64,000 bases of DNA from an uncultured Oscillospiraceae bacterium (lineage in GTDB: Bacteria > Bacillota > Clostridia > Oscillospirales > Acutalibacteraceae): positions 10,316 to 74,315 of the forward strand of contig CABUFC010000007.1 in NCBI GenBank assembly GCA_902490735.1, written 5' to 3'. Shown here in pieces: positions 18,025 through 26,160 of the stretch. The translations under genes and the position numbers were made by a program. How positions within the stretch are numbered: position 1 is the first letter of the stretch; the number at the start of each line of letters is the position of its first letter. Below the pieces are notes generated by a model. It was not told the origin of the DNA and ran no database searches. It was given only the letters and a program-made list of their open reading frames with translations.

Positions 18025-18783
18025 TTACATTAATTCTTTTAAAGATTCTAAAGTTTTATAGTGATGTTCGGTTGTAGCAATTACATATTGCTCGCTTATT
18101 TTATTTAGAGCTAAAAGATCGCTTTTAGGTATCTCAAAATTATAAATATTTTTACCGTTCTTACAAATAAAACGCAAGGCGTCAAGTGTTGTTTTATTTA
18201 AAATTACTCCCCTAAAATTCGGATCTTTAAGCGAGCAAGCCCTGCATATTAAACCGCCATTAATATAATCAAAGCATAAATCATCTTCATGGCCGCATTC
18301 GATTTGCTCTAAATTGGGTTTAAAGCCGGCCGCAATCATAAGGCGCATTTCGGTTACAGTTTTAATAATATATTTGTCTTTATCGGTTTTTGACAATAAA
18401 TGCAGTGCATTAAGCATTATTGGCAAATACTCTTTGCAATCGTCTCCTTCAAGGGCGATATTTGACAAAATTTCGCAAAAATACGACGCCAAAGCAACCG
18501 ACGTAATATCGTATCTTAAATTGTAAAAAAGTTCTTTAGATGAAGCGTCTTCAACGCGGTATCTGTCGCCGGAATTAACAAGGTCGAACATAGAATATAC
18601 AAACAAACCGCACCCGGATGCCAGCTTACTTGTGTGTTTTCTTACACCCCCGGCAAAAGCAGTAATTACACCGACATCCTCAGTCATAATAACAAGCAAT
18701 CGATTAGATTCGCCAACATCAATTGTTTTTATTATTAGTCCGGCTGTTTGTATTTTTTTTGATTTTTTGACTATTTTTTTCAT
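18025..18783 (-). CDS. recO: DNA repair protein RecO
   Basis: The 252-aa protein has the N-terminal OB fold (IQTAGLIIKTIDVGESNRLL) after a Lys-rich extension of about 10 residues, a helical middle, and a zinc-binding set C-G-H...C...C-x-x-C (CGHEDDLC, GGLICRACS). RecO loads RecA with RecF/RecR in recombination repair. The ATG follows a perfect AAGGAG, although it lies 65 bases inside the upstream yqzL-like frame. The era-yqzL-recO order is as in Bacillus. Confidence 0.93.
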   Translation of the reverse strand: MKKIVKKSKKIQTAGLIIKTIDVGESNRLLVIMTEDVGVITAFAGGVRKHTSKLASGCGLFVYSMFDLVNSGDRYRVEDASSKELFYNLRYDITSVALASYFCEILSNIALEGDDCKEYLPIMLNALHLLSKTDKDKYIIKTVTEMRLMIAAGFKPNLEQIECGHEDDLCFDYINGGLICRACSLKDPNFRGVILNKTTLDALRFICKNGKNIYNFEIPKSDLLALNKISEQYVIATTEHHYKTLESLKELM

Positions 18784-18874
18784 CTTTCTCCTTGGCGCTT
18801 TTAAATGCTAAATAATCTTTAATTGTACCTGTAGCTTCAAATTGCCGCCATAAAGACTTTTTTTCGTTGTCCAT
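18719..18874 (-). CDS. YqzL-like small protein
   Basis: A 51-codon frame starts at ATG 18874 (ribosome-binding site GAGGTG) and stops with TGA at 18719. The protein begins MDNEKKSLWRQFEATGTIKD and continues YLAFK, matching the YqzL pattern (WxxFxxTGxIxxYLxF), then turns into a Lys/Asn-rich tail. YqzL is a tiny protein of unknown function that sits between era and recO in Bacillus, so position and sequence agree. The tail overlaps recO out of frame by 65 bases. Confidence 0.75.
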   Translation of the reverse strand: MDNEKKSLWRQFEATGTIKDYLAFKSAKEKDEKNSQKIKKNTNSRTNNKNN

Positions 18875-18881
18875 ATTAACA

Positions 18882-18910
18882 CCTCAAAAATAGCATTGCC
18901 ATTTTTGAGG
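18882..18910 (-). promoter_or_regulatory. Hairpin covering the yqzL ribosome-binding site
   Basis: CCTCAAAAAT (18882-18891) and ATTTTTGAGG (18901-18910) form a perfect 10-bp stem with a 9-base loop between era and yqzL. The 3' arm on the transcript contains the GAGG of the yqzL Shine-Dalgarno. No U-tract follows, so it is a translational or processing element rather than a terminator. Confidence 0.6.
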
Positions 18911-18920
18911 AAATTAAAAA

Positions 18921-19841
18921 TTAATCAAGCTTTAAATTATGAATAATACCACTGCGATTTCGCCAATCCTCTTTAACCTTTACCCAAAGCTGCAAATTGG
19001 TTTTTACACCAAAAAAGTGCTCTATATCTTCTCTTGCTAAACTGCCAACCTTTTTTAAAGCTGCACCGCCGCGGCCTATAATTATTCCTTTGTGGCTTTC
19101 TTTTTCGCAAAAAATGGTTGCTTCTACATTTAAGATAGGTTCGTTGTTTTTAGAGTCTTTTTCAAAAAACCTTTCGATAGAAACGGCCGTTCCGTGGGGA
19201 ATTTCTTTATCAAAATTTTTTAAAATTTTTTCTCTTATTAGTTCAGCAACAAAAACCTCCTCGGGTTGATCGCTTACACAATCGTCCGGAAAAAAGTGCG
19301 GAGAGGTCTTGCAAAAACTAAAAAGATGATTATAAAGCTCGTCTAAGCCGCTTTCGTCTTTAACCGAAATAGGATATATTTCATTAAAATCATAATTGTC
19401 GGAATAAGCTTTAATCATAGATAAAAGGCCGGTTTTATCGCTTAGTTTGTCAATTTTATTAATCGCTAAAACGCAAGGGATTTTTCTTTTTTCTATTTCT
19501 TTTAGCAATGCTTTTTCGGCAGCAGGAAGGTTTTCCGGATCAAACTTAAATTCCGGAGCTGCATCAACTACTAAAAGCGCCGCGTCTACATCGGAAAGTC
19601 CGCTTTCAGCAGCCTTAACCATTTTTTCGCCGAGAAGGTTTTTAGGCTTATGAAAACCCGGTGTGTCCACAAACACAAGCTGTTTTTCGCCATTTGTACA
19701 CACACCCATTATTCTTGTACGGGTGGTTTGAGGCTTATCTGAAACAATTGCAATTTTACTGCCAACAGCCCAATTAATAAATGAGCTTTTACCTACATTT
19801 GCCCTGCCTACAACTGCAATAAACGCTGATTTTGTATCCAT
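18921..19841 (-). CDS. era: GTPase Era
   Basis: The 306-aa protein has G1 GRANVGKSS (residues 12-20), the switch region PQTTRTR, G3 DTPGFH and G4 NKID, and a C-terminal KH domain with IIGRGGAALKKVG near residue 254. Era binds the 3' end of 16S rRNA and checks 30S assembly. It follows ybeY, another 16S maturation factor, in the same operon. Confidence 0.96.
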   Translation of the reverse strand: MDTKSAFIAVVGRANVGKSSFINWAVGSKIAIVSDKPQTTRTRIMGVCTNGEKQLVFVDTPGFHKPKNLLGEKMVKAAESGLSDVDAALLVVDAAPEFKFDPENLPAAEKALLKEIEKRKIPCVLAINKIDKLSDKTGLLSMIKAYSDNYDFNEIYPISVKDESGLDELYNHLFSFCKTSPHFFPDDCVSDQPEEVFVAELIREKILKNFDKEIPHGTAVSIERFFEKDSKNNEPILNVEATIFCEKESHKGIIIGRGGAALKKVGSLAREDIEHFFGVKTNLQLWVKVKEDWRNRSGIIHNLKLD

Positions 19842-19845
19842 TATT

Positions 19846-20316
19846 TTACCTTTCTATTTTAAGTAAACTCATAATTTCTTTTTCTTTGGCGCGCATTAAA
19901 TCGCCTTCACTTTCGATAATATGGTCATACCCTAAAAGGTGCAAATAAGAATGCACTGCCAGAAAACAAATCTCTCTTAAAAGGCTGTGACCGTATTCTT
20001 CCGCCTGCTTTATCGCTACGTCTAAGCAAATGACAACATCGCCAAGCAACTTCATACCGTTTTCAGGATTTGTTTCAAAGGTTCCGTTTTCCGAAAGCGG
20101 AAAAGAAAGAACATCTGTTACAGAATCGATTTTTCTAAAAGAACTATTTAATTCCTTAATTTCTGAAGGCTCAACAAAGGTTACATTAACTTCGGCAGGA
20201 TATTCAAATCCTTCATTAGTTAGTGTAGCCAAAAATGCACGCCTTAAAAGGATTTTTATACCTTTTGGCAGCAAAGAATGTTGATTTTCGGTAAAATTTA
20301 CTTTGATTTTTTTCAT
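19846..20316 (-). CDS. ybeY: Endoribonuclease YbeY (rRNA maturation)
   Basis: The 156-aa protein carries the zinc-binding motif AVHSYLHLLGYDH near residues 124-136 (HxxxHxxGxDH). It takes part in 16S rRNA 3'-end maturation and 70S quality control. Its ATG overlaps the phoH stop by 4 bases (ATGA), which indicates coupling. Confidence 0.95.
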   Translation of the reverse strand: MKKIKVNFTENQHSLLPKGIKILLRRAFLATLTNEGFEYPAEVNVTFVEPSEIKELNSSFRKIDSVTDVLSFPLSENGTFETNPENGMKLLGDVVICLDVAIKQAEEYGHSLLREICFLAVHSYLHLLGYDHIIESEGDLMRAKEKEIMSLLKIER

Positions 20317-21272
20317 CTTTTTTCCTGATTTTTTTCGTATGCCTTAATTATTTCCTGAACCAATCTGTTTCGAACTACATCTTTACCGGACAATTTAACA
20401 ATTTCAATATCTTCAATATTTTTAAGTATTTGCAATATTTGTTTTAATCCGGACTGCTTGCCATCCGGCAAATCTGTTTGTGTAATATCCCCTGTTACTA
20501 CAGCTTTACTGCCTTGGCCAAGTCTTGTTAAAAACATCTTCATTTGTTCACGCGTTGTGTTTTGTGCTTCGTCTAAAATTATAAAGCTGTTATCAAGTGT
20601 GCGTCCGCGCATATAAGCTAAAGGTGCCACCTCAATATCCCCGCGTTCCTGACATTTAGCAAAGGTTTCACTGCCGAGCATTTCAAAAAGGGCGTCATAA
20701 AGCGGCCTTAAATAAGGATCAACCTTTTGTTGAAGATCTCCTGGTAAAAAGCCGAGTTTTTCGCCTGCTTCAACAGCCGGGCGCGTAAGAACAATACGAC
20801 CGACCTGCTTTTCGCGAAAAGCCTTAACTGCCATTGCAACAGCAAGATAGGTTTTACCGGTACCTGCAGGGCCGACTCCAATTGTTAAAGTATTTTTTGC
20901 AATTGTTTCAAGGTATTTTTTTTGACCGAGTGTCTTTGCTTTTATGGGCTTGCCCTGATTTGTAACGCAAACCACAGAACTATCGGTAATTTCGGAAACC
21001 TTTGTTTCTTCGCCGCTATCTACAAGCGAAAAAACATACGATAAAACCTGATCGGTAATATTTTCACCTTTACTTATAAAGGTTTTTAAGGCTTCCACAG
21101 CTTTTGCCGCAGAAAGAACATCGGATTTTTCGCCTTTAATTTTTATTTCACCGCTATGATATAAAAGCTTTACCGAATACTTATTTTCTATCTTTTTTAA
21201 ATTTGCATCAAAACTTCCAAATAGATTTGACAGTTCTTGCACTCCGGTCAAATTTAAATTATGCTCGTACAA
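20313..21272 (-). CDS. phoH: PhoH family ATPase
   Basis: The 319-aa protein has an N-terminal KH-like segment (about residues 20-90) and a PhoH ATPase with Walker A GPAGTGKTYLAVAMA near residue 137, FIILDEAQNTTREQMK (Walker B) and VVTGDITQTDLPDG. It is an RNA-linked ATPase of the phoH-ybeY group. The start is TTG 21270-21272 with AAGGAG 8 bases before. It is the first gene of the phoH-ybeY-era-yqzL-recO-epimerase-mutS2 transcript. Confidence 0.93.
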   Translation of the reverse strand: MYEHNLNLTGVQELSNLFGSFDANLKKIENKYSVKLLYHSGEIKIKGEKSDVLSAAKAVEALKTFISKGENITDQVLSYVFSLVDSGEETKVSEITDSSVVCVTNQGKPIKAKTLGQKKYLETIAKNTLTIGVGPAGTGKTYLAVAMAVKAFREKQVGRIVLTRPAVEAGEKLGFLPGDLQQKVDPYLRPLYDALFEMLGSETFAKCQERGDIEVAPLAYMRGRTLDNSFIILDEAQNTTREQMKMFLTRLGQGSKAVVTGDITQTDLPDGKQSGLKQILQILKNIEDIEIVKLSGKDVVRNRLVQEIIKAYEKNQEKR

Positions 21273-21301
21273 ATATAATCTCCTTATAACACGTTTTTTT
21301 A

Positions 21302-21330
21302 ATTATATCACGAAAAATTATAGATTACAA
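21302..21330 (-). promoter_or_regulatory. Promoter of phoH operon
   Basis: TTGTAA (reverse complement of 21325-21330), 17 bp, TATAAT (21302-21307), with extended -10 TGA on the minus strand. Confidence 0.6.
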
Positions 21331-21394
21331 ATAATTATATTTTTTTGTATGTTTTTCATATCATTTTTCACAGTTTTTTATATAATCATAATAA

Positions 21395-21423
21395 TTGTAT
21401 TATTTATCAAAAAGTGTTAAAAT
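21395..21423 (+). promoter_or_regulatory. Promoter of the deoxyhypusine-synthase-like gene
   Basis: TTGTAT (21395-21400), 17 bp, TAAAAT (21418-21423), with extended -10 TGT just before it. Confidence 0.5.
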
Positions 21424-21453
21424 AAATATAATAATTTTAGGATGGCGATAATC

Positions 21454-22410
21454 GTGAAAAAATTGGACTTTTCTAACATTAAAACTAATTCCATAGCAAT
21501 TCGAAGAAATTTAGTAACGGTTGATAACATTAAAACCCCCGGCGACCCCGTTCCAGAGTGGAACCCGGAAGGTTTTGACGAGCTTATAGACAGAATTATA
21601 ACCGCCCGAAAAAACAACAGGCCGGTAGTACTTTCAATGGGTGCACACGTAATTAAAAACGGTTTAAGCCGTTATTTAATTGCGCTTGTTAAAGAAGGTT
21701 TTGTTACACACATTGCAGGAAACGGTGCCGGAAGCATACACGATTTTGAACTTTGCCTTGCAGGCGGCACGAGCGAAGCTGTTGGAGATGCAATTGAAGA
21801 CGGTAGCTTTGGCATGTGGGAAGAAACCGGTGCATATATGAACAAGGCTTTACAAATCGGCGCCGAAAACGACTGGGGATACGGTGAAAGCTTGTACCAT
21901 TTTGTAGATGAACACAAGGACATGTTTAAATATGTCGACGACTGTGTATTTTACAACTGCTACAAAAACAACGTGCCTGCGACATACCATATTGCAATAG
22001 GCACCGATATTATTCATCAGCACCCAACGGTAGATTTTGCCGCTATCGGCAAAGTTACCGGCAATGATTTCAAAATTTACTGCAACACAATTTCCCAACT
22101 TGACGGCGGTGTATTCTTGAACTTTGGTTCGGGTGTAATTGGCCCTGAAGTGTTCTTAAAAGCTCTATCAATCAGCAGAAATTTAGGCTTTGATACATAT
22201 AAAATAACAACCGCTAATTTTGATTTAATAAATCTTGGCGACTATCACAAGCCTATAGGTTACGACGATCCAAATTACTACTACAGACCAAGAAAAAATA
22301 TTGTTAACAGACCCGTATCATTAGGCGGAAAGGGCTGGCATTTTGTAGGCGACCATAAACAGACAATCACAAATTTGTACGACAAGCTTCATAAAATCGG
22401 ATTAAAATAA
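21454..22410 (+). CDS. Uncharacterised enzyme, possibly deoxyhypusine-synthase-fold
   Basis: The protein is 318 aa from GTG 21454, which has AGGATGG 8 bases before it; ATG 21442 gives four more residues but lies directly on that site. I do not recognise a named function. The layout recalls deoxyhypusine/homospermidine synthases: VVLSMGAHVIKNGLSRYLI, then VTHIAGNGAGSIHDFEL, and FLNFGSGVIGPEVFLKAL, which resemble the NAD-binding segments. The hallmark Lys loop of true deoxyhypusine synthase (GG..PKHH) is not seen. IIHQHPTVDF and KGWHFVGDH hold candidate catalytic His residues. It is soluble, monocistronic, and flanked by its own promoter and terminator. Confidence 0.5.
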   Translation: MKKLDFSNIKTNSIAIRRNLVTVDNIKTPGDPVPEWNPEGFDELIDRIITARKNNRPVVLSMGAHVIKNGLSRYLIALVKEGFVTHIAGNGAGSIHDFELCLAGGTSEAVGDAIEDGSFGMWEETGAYMNKALQIGAENDWGYGESLYHFVDEHKDMFKYVDDCVFYNCYKNNVPATYHIAIGTDIIHQHPTVDFAAIGKVTGNDFKIYCNTISQLDGGVFLNFGSGVIGPEVFLKALSISRNLGFDTYKITTANFDLINLGDYHKPIGYDDPNYYYRPRKNIVNRPVSLGGKGWHFVGDHKQTITNLYDKLHKIGLK

Positions 22411-22415
22411 AAAAT

Positions 22416-22447
22416 AAGAATGTGAGAGATTTCTCACATTCTTTTTT
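22416..22447. terminator. Bidirectional terminator between the deoxyhypusine-synthase-like gene and lysC
   Basis: AAGAATGTGAGA (22416-22427) pairs perfectly with TCTCACATTCTT (22432-22443), loop of 4, followed by a T run on the plus strand and an A/T-rich flank on the minus strand. Confidence 0.85.
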
Positions 22448-23652
22448 TATCCAATAAAAGCGTCGTGAATTGCGTTCGATGCTCTTTCTGCATCGTCTTT
22501 CGAAATTAAAACCGAAACCCTTATTTCGCTTGTGCAAATCATTTGAATATTTATATTCGCATCATAAAGAGCTTCAAACATCTTGGCTGCTACACCATGG
22601 TGGCTTTCCATACCGGCACCTACAATAGATACTTTAGCAATGTTTTGATCAATGCTTAAAGATTGATAAATCAACGCATCTTTTATGTTTTCAATTGTAT
22701 CCTTTGCGTCATTTATTTGATCAAGCGGAACAGTAAATGAAATATCTTTGGTACCGTCGCGACCAACCGACTGCAAAATAACATCAACATTTATTTTTTG
22801 GGCCGCCAACGCATTAAACAATTTAAAAGCAACGCCGGGCAGGTCTGACAAACCGATTACAGAAATTCTTGCTACGTTTTTATCGCAAGCTACCCCTCGG
22901 ATTAACATTTTTTCCATTTTTACTACCTCCTTGACTATTGTGCCGGGCTTATCTTCGTAGCTTGATAAAACTTCAAGCTCAACCCCGTATTTTTTAGCCA
23001 TCTCAACCGATCTGTTATTTAAAACCTGCGCTCCCAAAGTTGCAAGCTCTAACATTTCGTCATAAGAGATTTCATCCATTTTTTTAGCGTTAAAAACTTT
23101 GCGTGGATCGGCAGTATAAACGCCGTCTACATCTGTATAAATTTGGCAAACATCGGCTTTAAGTGCCGCGGCAATGGCCACAGCGCTGGTGTCGGATCCG
23201 CCTCTGCCAAGAGTTGTAATGTCATCGTATTTATTAATGCCCTGAAATCCGGCTACAACAACAATATTGTGCTTGGATATTTCAGATTTAATTCTTTCGC
23301 TATCGAGAGTTTTTATCCGTGCTTTGCCATAGTTAGAATCGGTTTTAAAACCGGCCTGCCAACCGAGCAGTGATACTGCATGAAACCCAAGCTTACCTAT
23401 CGCCATTGATAACAAAGCTATAGATATTTGTTCACCTGCCGACAAAAGCATATCCATCTCTCTTTTGCTGGCGCCGGAATCTATCTCATTCGCTTTATCT
23501 ATAAGATCATCTGTTGTATCACCTTGAGCGGACACGACAACAATAACATCGTTTCCTTTAGCATAATCATCTACAATTATCTTTGCAACATTCATAATTC
23601 GTTCGGCATCTTTTACGCTCGTGCCGCCGAATTTTTTTACAATTAATGCCAT
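22447..23652 (-). CDS. lysC: Aspartate kinase
   Basis: The 401-aa protein begins IVKKFGGTSVKDAERI (kinase signature), has GRGGSDTSAVAIAAALKAD near residue 150, and ends in two ACT domains (about 265-330 and 345-400), which usually bind lysine and/or threonine. It phosphorylates aspartate, the first step toward Lys, Thr, Met and DAP. hom lies 24 bases upstream on the same strand; the gap is too small for a riboswitch. Feedback control is therefore likely allosteric through the ACT pair, by family knowledge. Confidence 0.95.
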   Translation of the reverse strand: MALIVKKFGGTSVKDAERIMNVAKIIVDDYAKGNDVIVVVSAQGDTTDDLIDKANEIDSGASKREMDMLLSAGEQISIALLSMAIGKLGFHAVSLLGWQAGFKTDSNYGKARIKTLDSERIKSEISKHNIVVVAGFQGINKYDDITTLGRGGSDTSAVAIAAALKADVCQIYTDVDGVYTADPRKVFNAKKMDEISYDEMLELATLGAQVLNNRSVEMAKKYGVELEVLSSYEDKPGTIVKEVVKMEKMLIRGVACDKNVARISVIGLSDLPGVAFKLFNALAAQKINVDVILQSVGRDGTKDISFTVPLDQINDAKDTIENIKDALIYQSLSIDQNIAKVSIVGAGMESHHGVAAKMFEALYDANINIQMICTSEIRVSVLISKDDAERASNAIHDAFIG

Positions 23653-23676
23653 ATTGATTCTCCTTTACATTAATGC

Positions 23677-24900
23677 CTAATCTAATATATGCAATTTAGA
23701 AATAACAGTGGCATTAATACTTGATAAAGCGTCTAAAATTTTACTTTCTTTATCTACAGCGGTAATAAATGCAAGCTCGTTGGAAGCCTTTTCTCTTTTA
23801 ATAAACGTACAGCCGGGAAAAGTCTTTTTAACGGTTTCTAATAGGCCATCAGAATTTTTAAGGCAAATAAAAAATTTTGCTTTATTAACTCCTTCATCTA
23901 CAACATAACCGTCGGTACAATCGTCCCAGTACAAATACTTTCTTGCACTTAGGTGTTTTACACAGTCAATAACATCTGCTACAACTGCGCTTGCAGTAGG
24001 CATTTTGCCGGCTCCTCTACCATAAAACATAACGTCCCCTATAGAGTCACCTCTTACCATAATGGCATTAAAAACGTCGTTTACATGACATAGCTGATTC
24101 TCCTTGCCGATAATTGCAGGATAAACCGAAGCGGTTATTTTACCGTTTTCTAAAAGGCGCGATCTGCCTATAAGTTTAATACTGCCTCCATATATGGATG
24201 CATATTCTTTTTCTTCTAAAGTAATATTTCTTATGCCTTCGGTTTTAACCCACTTAGGGTACACATGCTTGCCAAAAGAAATAGAAGCTAAAATACAGAT
24301 TTTACGGCAAGTATCATGGCCGTCAATATCGGCAGAAGGATCGCGCTCCGCATAACCCAACTGCTGAGCTAAAGCCAGTGCCTCGTCAAACGACATATTT
24401 TCTTCTGCCATTTTGGTTAAAATAAAATTGGTAGTGCCGTTTAATATACCAATAACTTCATACAAATCATTAGCGGCAAGGCATTGAGTGATTGGCCTTA
24501 AAATCGGAATTCCGCCGCCGACGGATGCTTCAAAAAGAAAATTAACATTATTATTTTTAGCGATATCAAGCAAAATAGCGCCCTTTTCGGCTACAAGCTC
24601 TTTATTGCTTGTAACAACGCTTTTGCCTTTTTCTAAAGCGGCTTTAGAGAACTCGAACGCAGGATGAATACCTCCCATAACTTCAACTACGATTTTTACA
24701 TCATCATCGTTAATAATATCATTATAATCCTTGGTAAAGCGATCGCTGTATTCAAGACCGTTAAATTCACGCAAATCGAGAATATGTTTTACATATATCT
24801 CTTCTTTTGCTTTCTTTTTTATATTTTCGGTATGTGCATTGATAAGTTCAACAACGCCGGAACCTACAACGCCATGGCCAAGCACCGCAATATTGATCAT
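23677..24900 (-). CDS. hom: Homoserine dehydrogenase
   Basis: The 407-aa protein has an NAD(P) loop GHGVVGSGVVELI at residues 8-20, the catalytic domain with GILNGTTNFILTKM near residue 148 and GYAERDPSADIDGHD near 186, and a C-terminal ACT-like domain (about 335-407). It reduces aspartate semialdehyde to homoserine. It is the first gene of the hom-lysC transcript, with a promoter and a palindrome at the start site. Confidence 0.95.
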   Translation of the reverse strand: MINIAVLGHGVVGSGVVELINAHTENIKKKAKEEIYVKHILDLREFNGLEYSDRFTKDYNDIINDDDVKIVVEVMGGIHPAFEFSKAALEKGKSVVTSNKELVAEKGAILLDIAKNNNVNFLFEASVGGGIPILRPITQCLAANDLYEVIGILNGTTNFILTKMAEENMSFDEALALAQQLGYAERDPSADIDGHDTCRKICILASISFGKHVYPKWVKTEGIRNITLEEKEYASIYGGSIKLIGRSRLLENGKITASVYPAIIGKENQLCHVNDVFNAIMVRGDSIGDVMFYGRGAGKMPTASAVVADVIDCVKHLSARKYLYWDDCTDGYVVDEGVNKAKFFICLKNSDGLLETVKKTFPGCTFIKREKASNELAFITAVDKESKILDALSSINATVISKLHILD

Positions 24901-24944
24901 TTTTATTCTCCTATTAAAGCATTGGTTGAAAATAAGGATTTACG

Positions 24945-24961
24945 TTAGAACACCGTTCTAA
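24945..24961. promoter_or_regulatory. Palindromic operator candidate at the hom start site
   Basis: TTAGAAC-ACC-GTTCTAA is a perfect 7-bp inverted repeat spanning about +3 to +19 relative to the predicted hom transcription start. Such a place suits a repressor. Confidence 0.5.
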
Positions 24962-24970
24962 ATTAGAAAA

Positions 24971-24999
24971 AATATACCACATTTTTGTTAATATTTCAA
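24971..24999 (-). promoter_or_regulatory. Promoter of hom-lysC
   Basis: TTGAAA (reverse complement of 24994-24999), 17 bp, TATATT (24971-24976) on the minus strand. Confidence 0.6.
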
Positions 25000-25017
25000 G
25001 TTCTTTTTATTTTTTTC

Positions 25018-25046
25018 TTGTATGTTTATAAATTTTGTTATATCAT
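25018..25046 (+). promoter_or_regulatory. Promoter of ytvI-ddh
   Basis: TTGTAT (25018-25023), 17 bp, TATCAT (25041-25046), 18 bases before the ytvI ATG. Confidence 0.5.
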
Positions 25047-25064
25047 ATATAAGAGGTGTAGCTT

Positions 25065-26156
25065 ATGACTATCGAAAAACGCAGAAATTTTCTTATTAAT
25101 ACAGCATATTTTGTTTTAATTGCAGCAATAATATATTTTATCTGCAGAACACTTGCTGTATTTTTTATGCCTTTTTTAATAGGAATATTTGTAAGCTATA
25201 TTGTTCAAAAGCCGGCTAAAGCAATATCCAAGAAAACCCGGATTAATAACGGCGTAGTTACGGTGTTTTTTGTTATACTCACCTATGCGTTTATTGTTTT
25301 ATTACTAACTGTTTTAGGCTACGTTTCTTATAAGCATTTATCGGTGTTTTTCACAAAAACCGTGTCTCAATATATTCCGGCAATTAAATCGGCTTTTAAT
25401 AATTTAAATTTAAAGATATCGCAAATTCAGCTCGGTCTTCCGGATGATCTTACAGCTACATTAAGCGCATATCCGGATAAACTATTTTCATCCATTATTA
25501 CCGGAGCTGCAAACATAATTTCAAATTTCGGCGTAAGGCTTGTTAAGACGGCGCCGCAAATGTTGATTTCCACAATCGTTACCCTTGTTGCCTCTTGTTT
25601 TATAGCGGTTGATCACGAACGAATTATCAGCTTTATTAAGCTTCAATTAAGTGACAAAGCACGAGACATTGCCGTCGATATTAAACATTTATTTACAAAC
25701 AGTATTTTTAAAATGTTAAAAGGATACGCATTTTTAATGGTAATAACATTTTGCGAACTATGCGTATTTTTAGGAATTTTAGGAATTAAAAATTTCGTGT
25801 TTGTTGCTATGATTATTGCATTTGTTGATATTTTGCCGGTTTTAGGCACAGGTACTGTTCTTATCCCCTGGGCAATTATTTCTTTAATTTGCGGTAATTA
25901 TTATCACATGGCCGGGCTTATTATTGCATATGTTATAATAACGATTATACGGCAATTTATCGAGCCTAAAATCATTGGCGAGCAAATCGGACTTCACCCG
26001 TTAGTTATGTTAATAGCTTTGTTTGTCGGTTTAAGGCTTATTGGATTTGTTGGAATGTTTGCTTTCCCGATAGGAATAATTATTATTTCACATCTTCAAA
26101 AAACCGGTAAAATACATTTATGGAAAACGGCAGAAGAATCTAAGACAAAGGAGTAA
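25065..26156 (+). CDS. AI-2E family transporter (YtvI/PerM-like membrane protein)
   Basis: The 363-aa protein has seven or eight membrane helices, with the conserved central soluble segment (about residues 95-150) and the C-terminal signature DILPVLGTGTVLIPWAI and FIEPKIIGEQIGLHPLVML. It fits the AI-2E/PerM family; clostridial members are often called sporulation protein YtvI. Family members exchange small solutes or ions; the substrate is unknown here. It lies 4 bases before ddh and shares its transcript, which may only reflect lysine/spore wall linkage. Confidence 0.85.
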   Translation: MTIEKRRNFLINTAYFVLIAAIIYFICRTLAVFFMPFLIGIFVSYIVQKPAKAISKKTRINNGVVTVFFVILTYAFIVLLLTVLGYVSYKHLSVFFTKTVSQYIPAIKSAFNNLNLKISQIQLGLPDDLTATLSAYPDKLFSSIITGAANIISNFGVRLVKTAPQMLISTIVTLVASCFIAVDHERIISFIKLQLSDKARDIAVDIKHLFTNSIFKMLKGYAFLMVITFCELCVFLGILGIKNFVFVAMIIAFVDILPVLGTGTVLIPWAIISLICGNYYHMAGLIIAYVIITIIRQFIEPKIIGEQIGLHPLVMLIALFVGLRLIGFVGMFAFPIGIIIISHLQKTGKIHLWKTAEESKTKE

Positions 26157-26160
26157 TTTT

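Noticed and set aside
24945..24961. LexA (SOS) box
   Set aside because: GAAC and GTTC are separated by 3 bases; the Gram-positive box needs 4 (GAACNNNNGTTC).
22447..25064. Lysine riboswitch or T-box before lysC/hom
   Set aside because: The gap before lysC is 24 bases, and the hom leader of about 65 bases holds only the palindrome; no T-box or L-box conserved sequence was seen.
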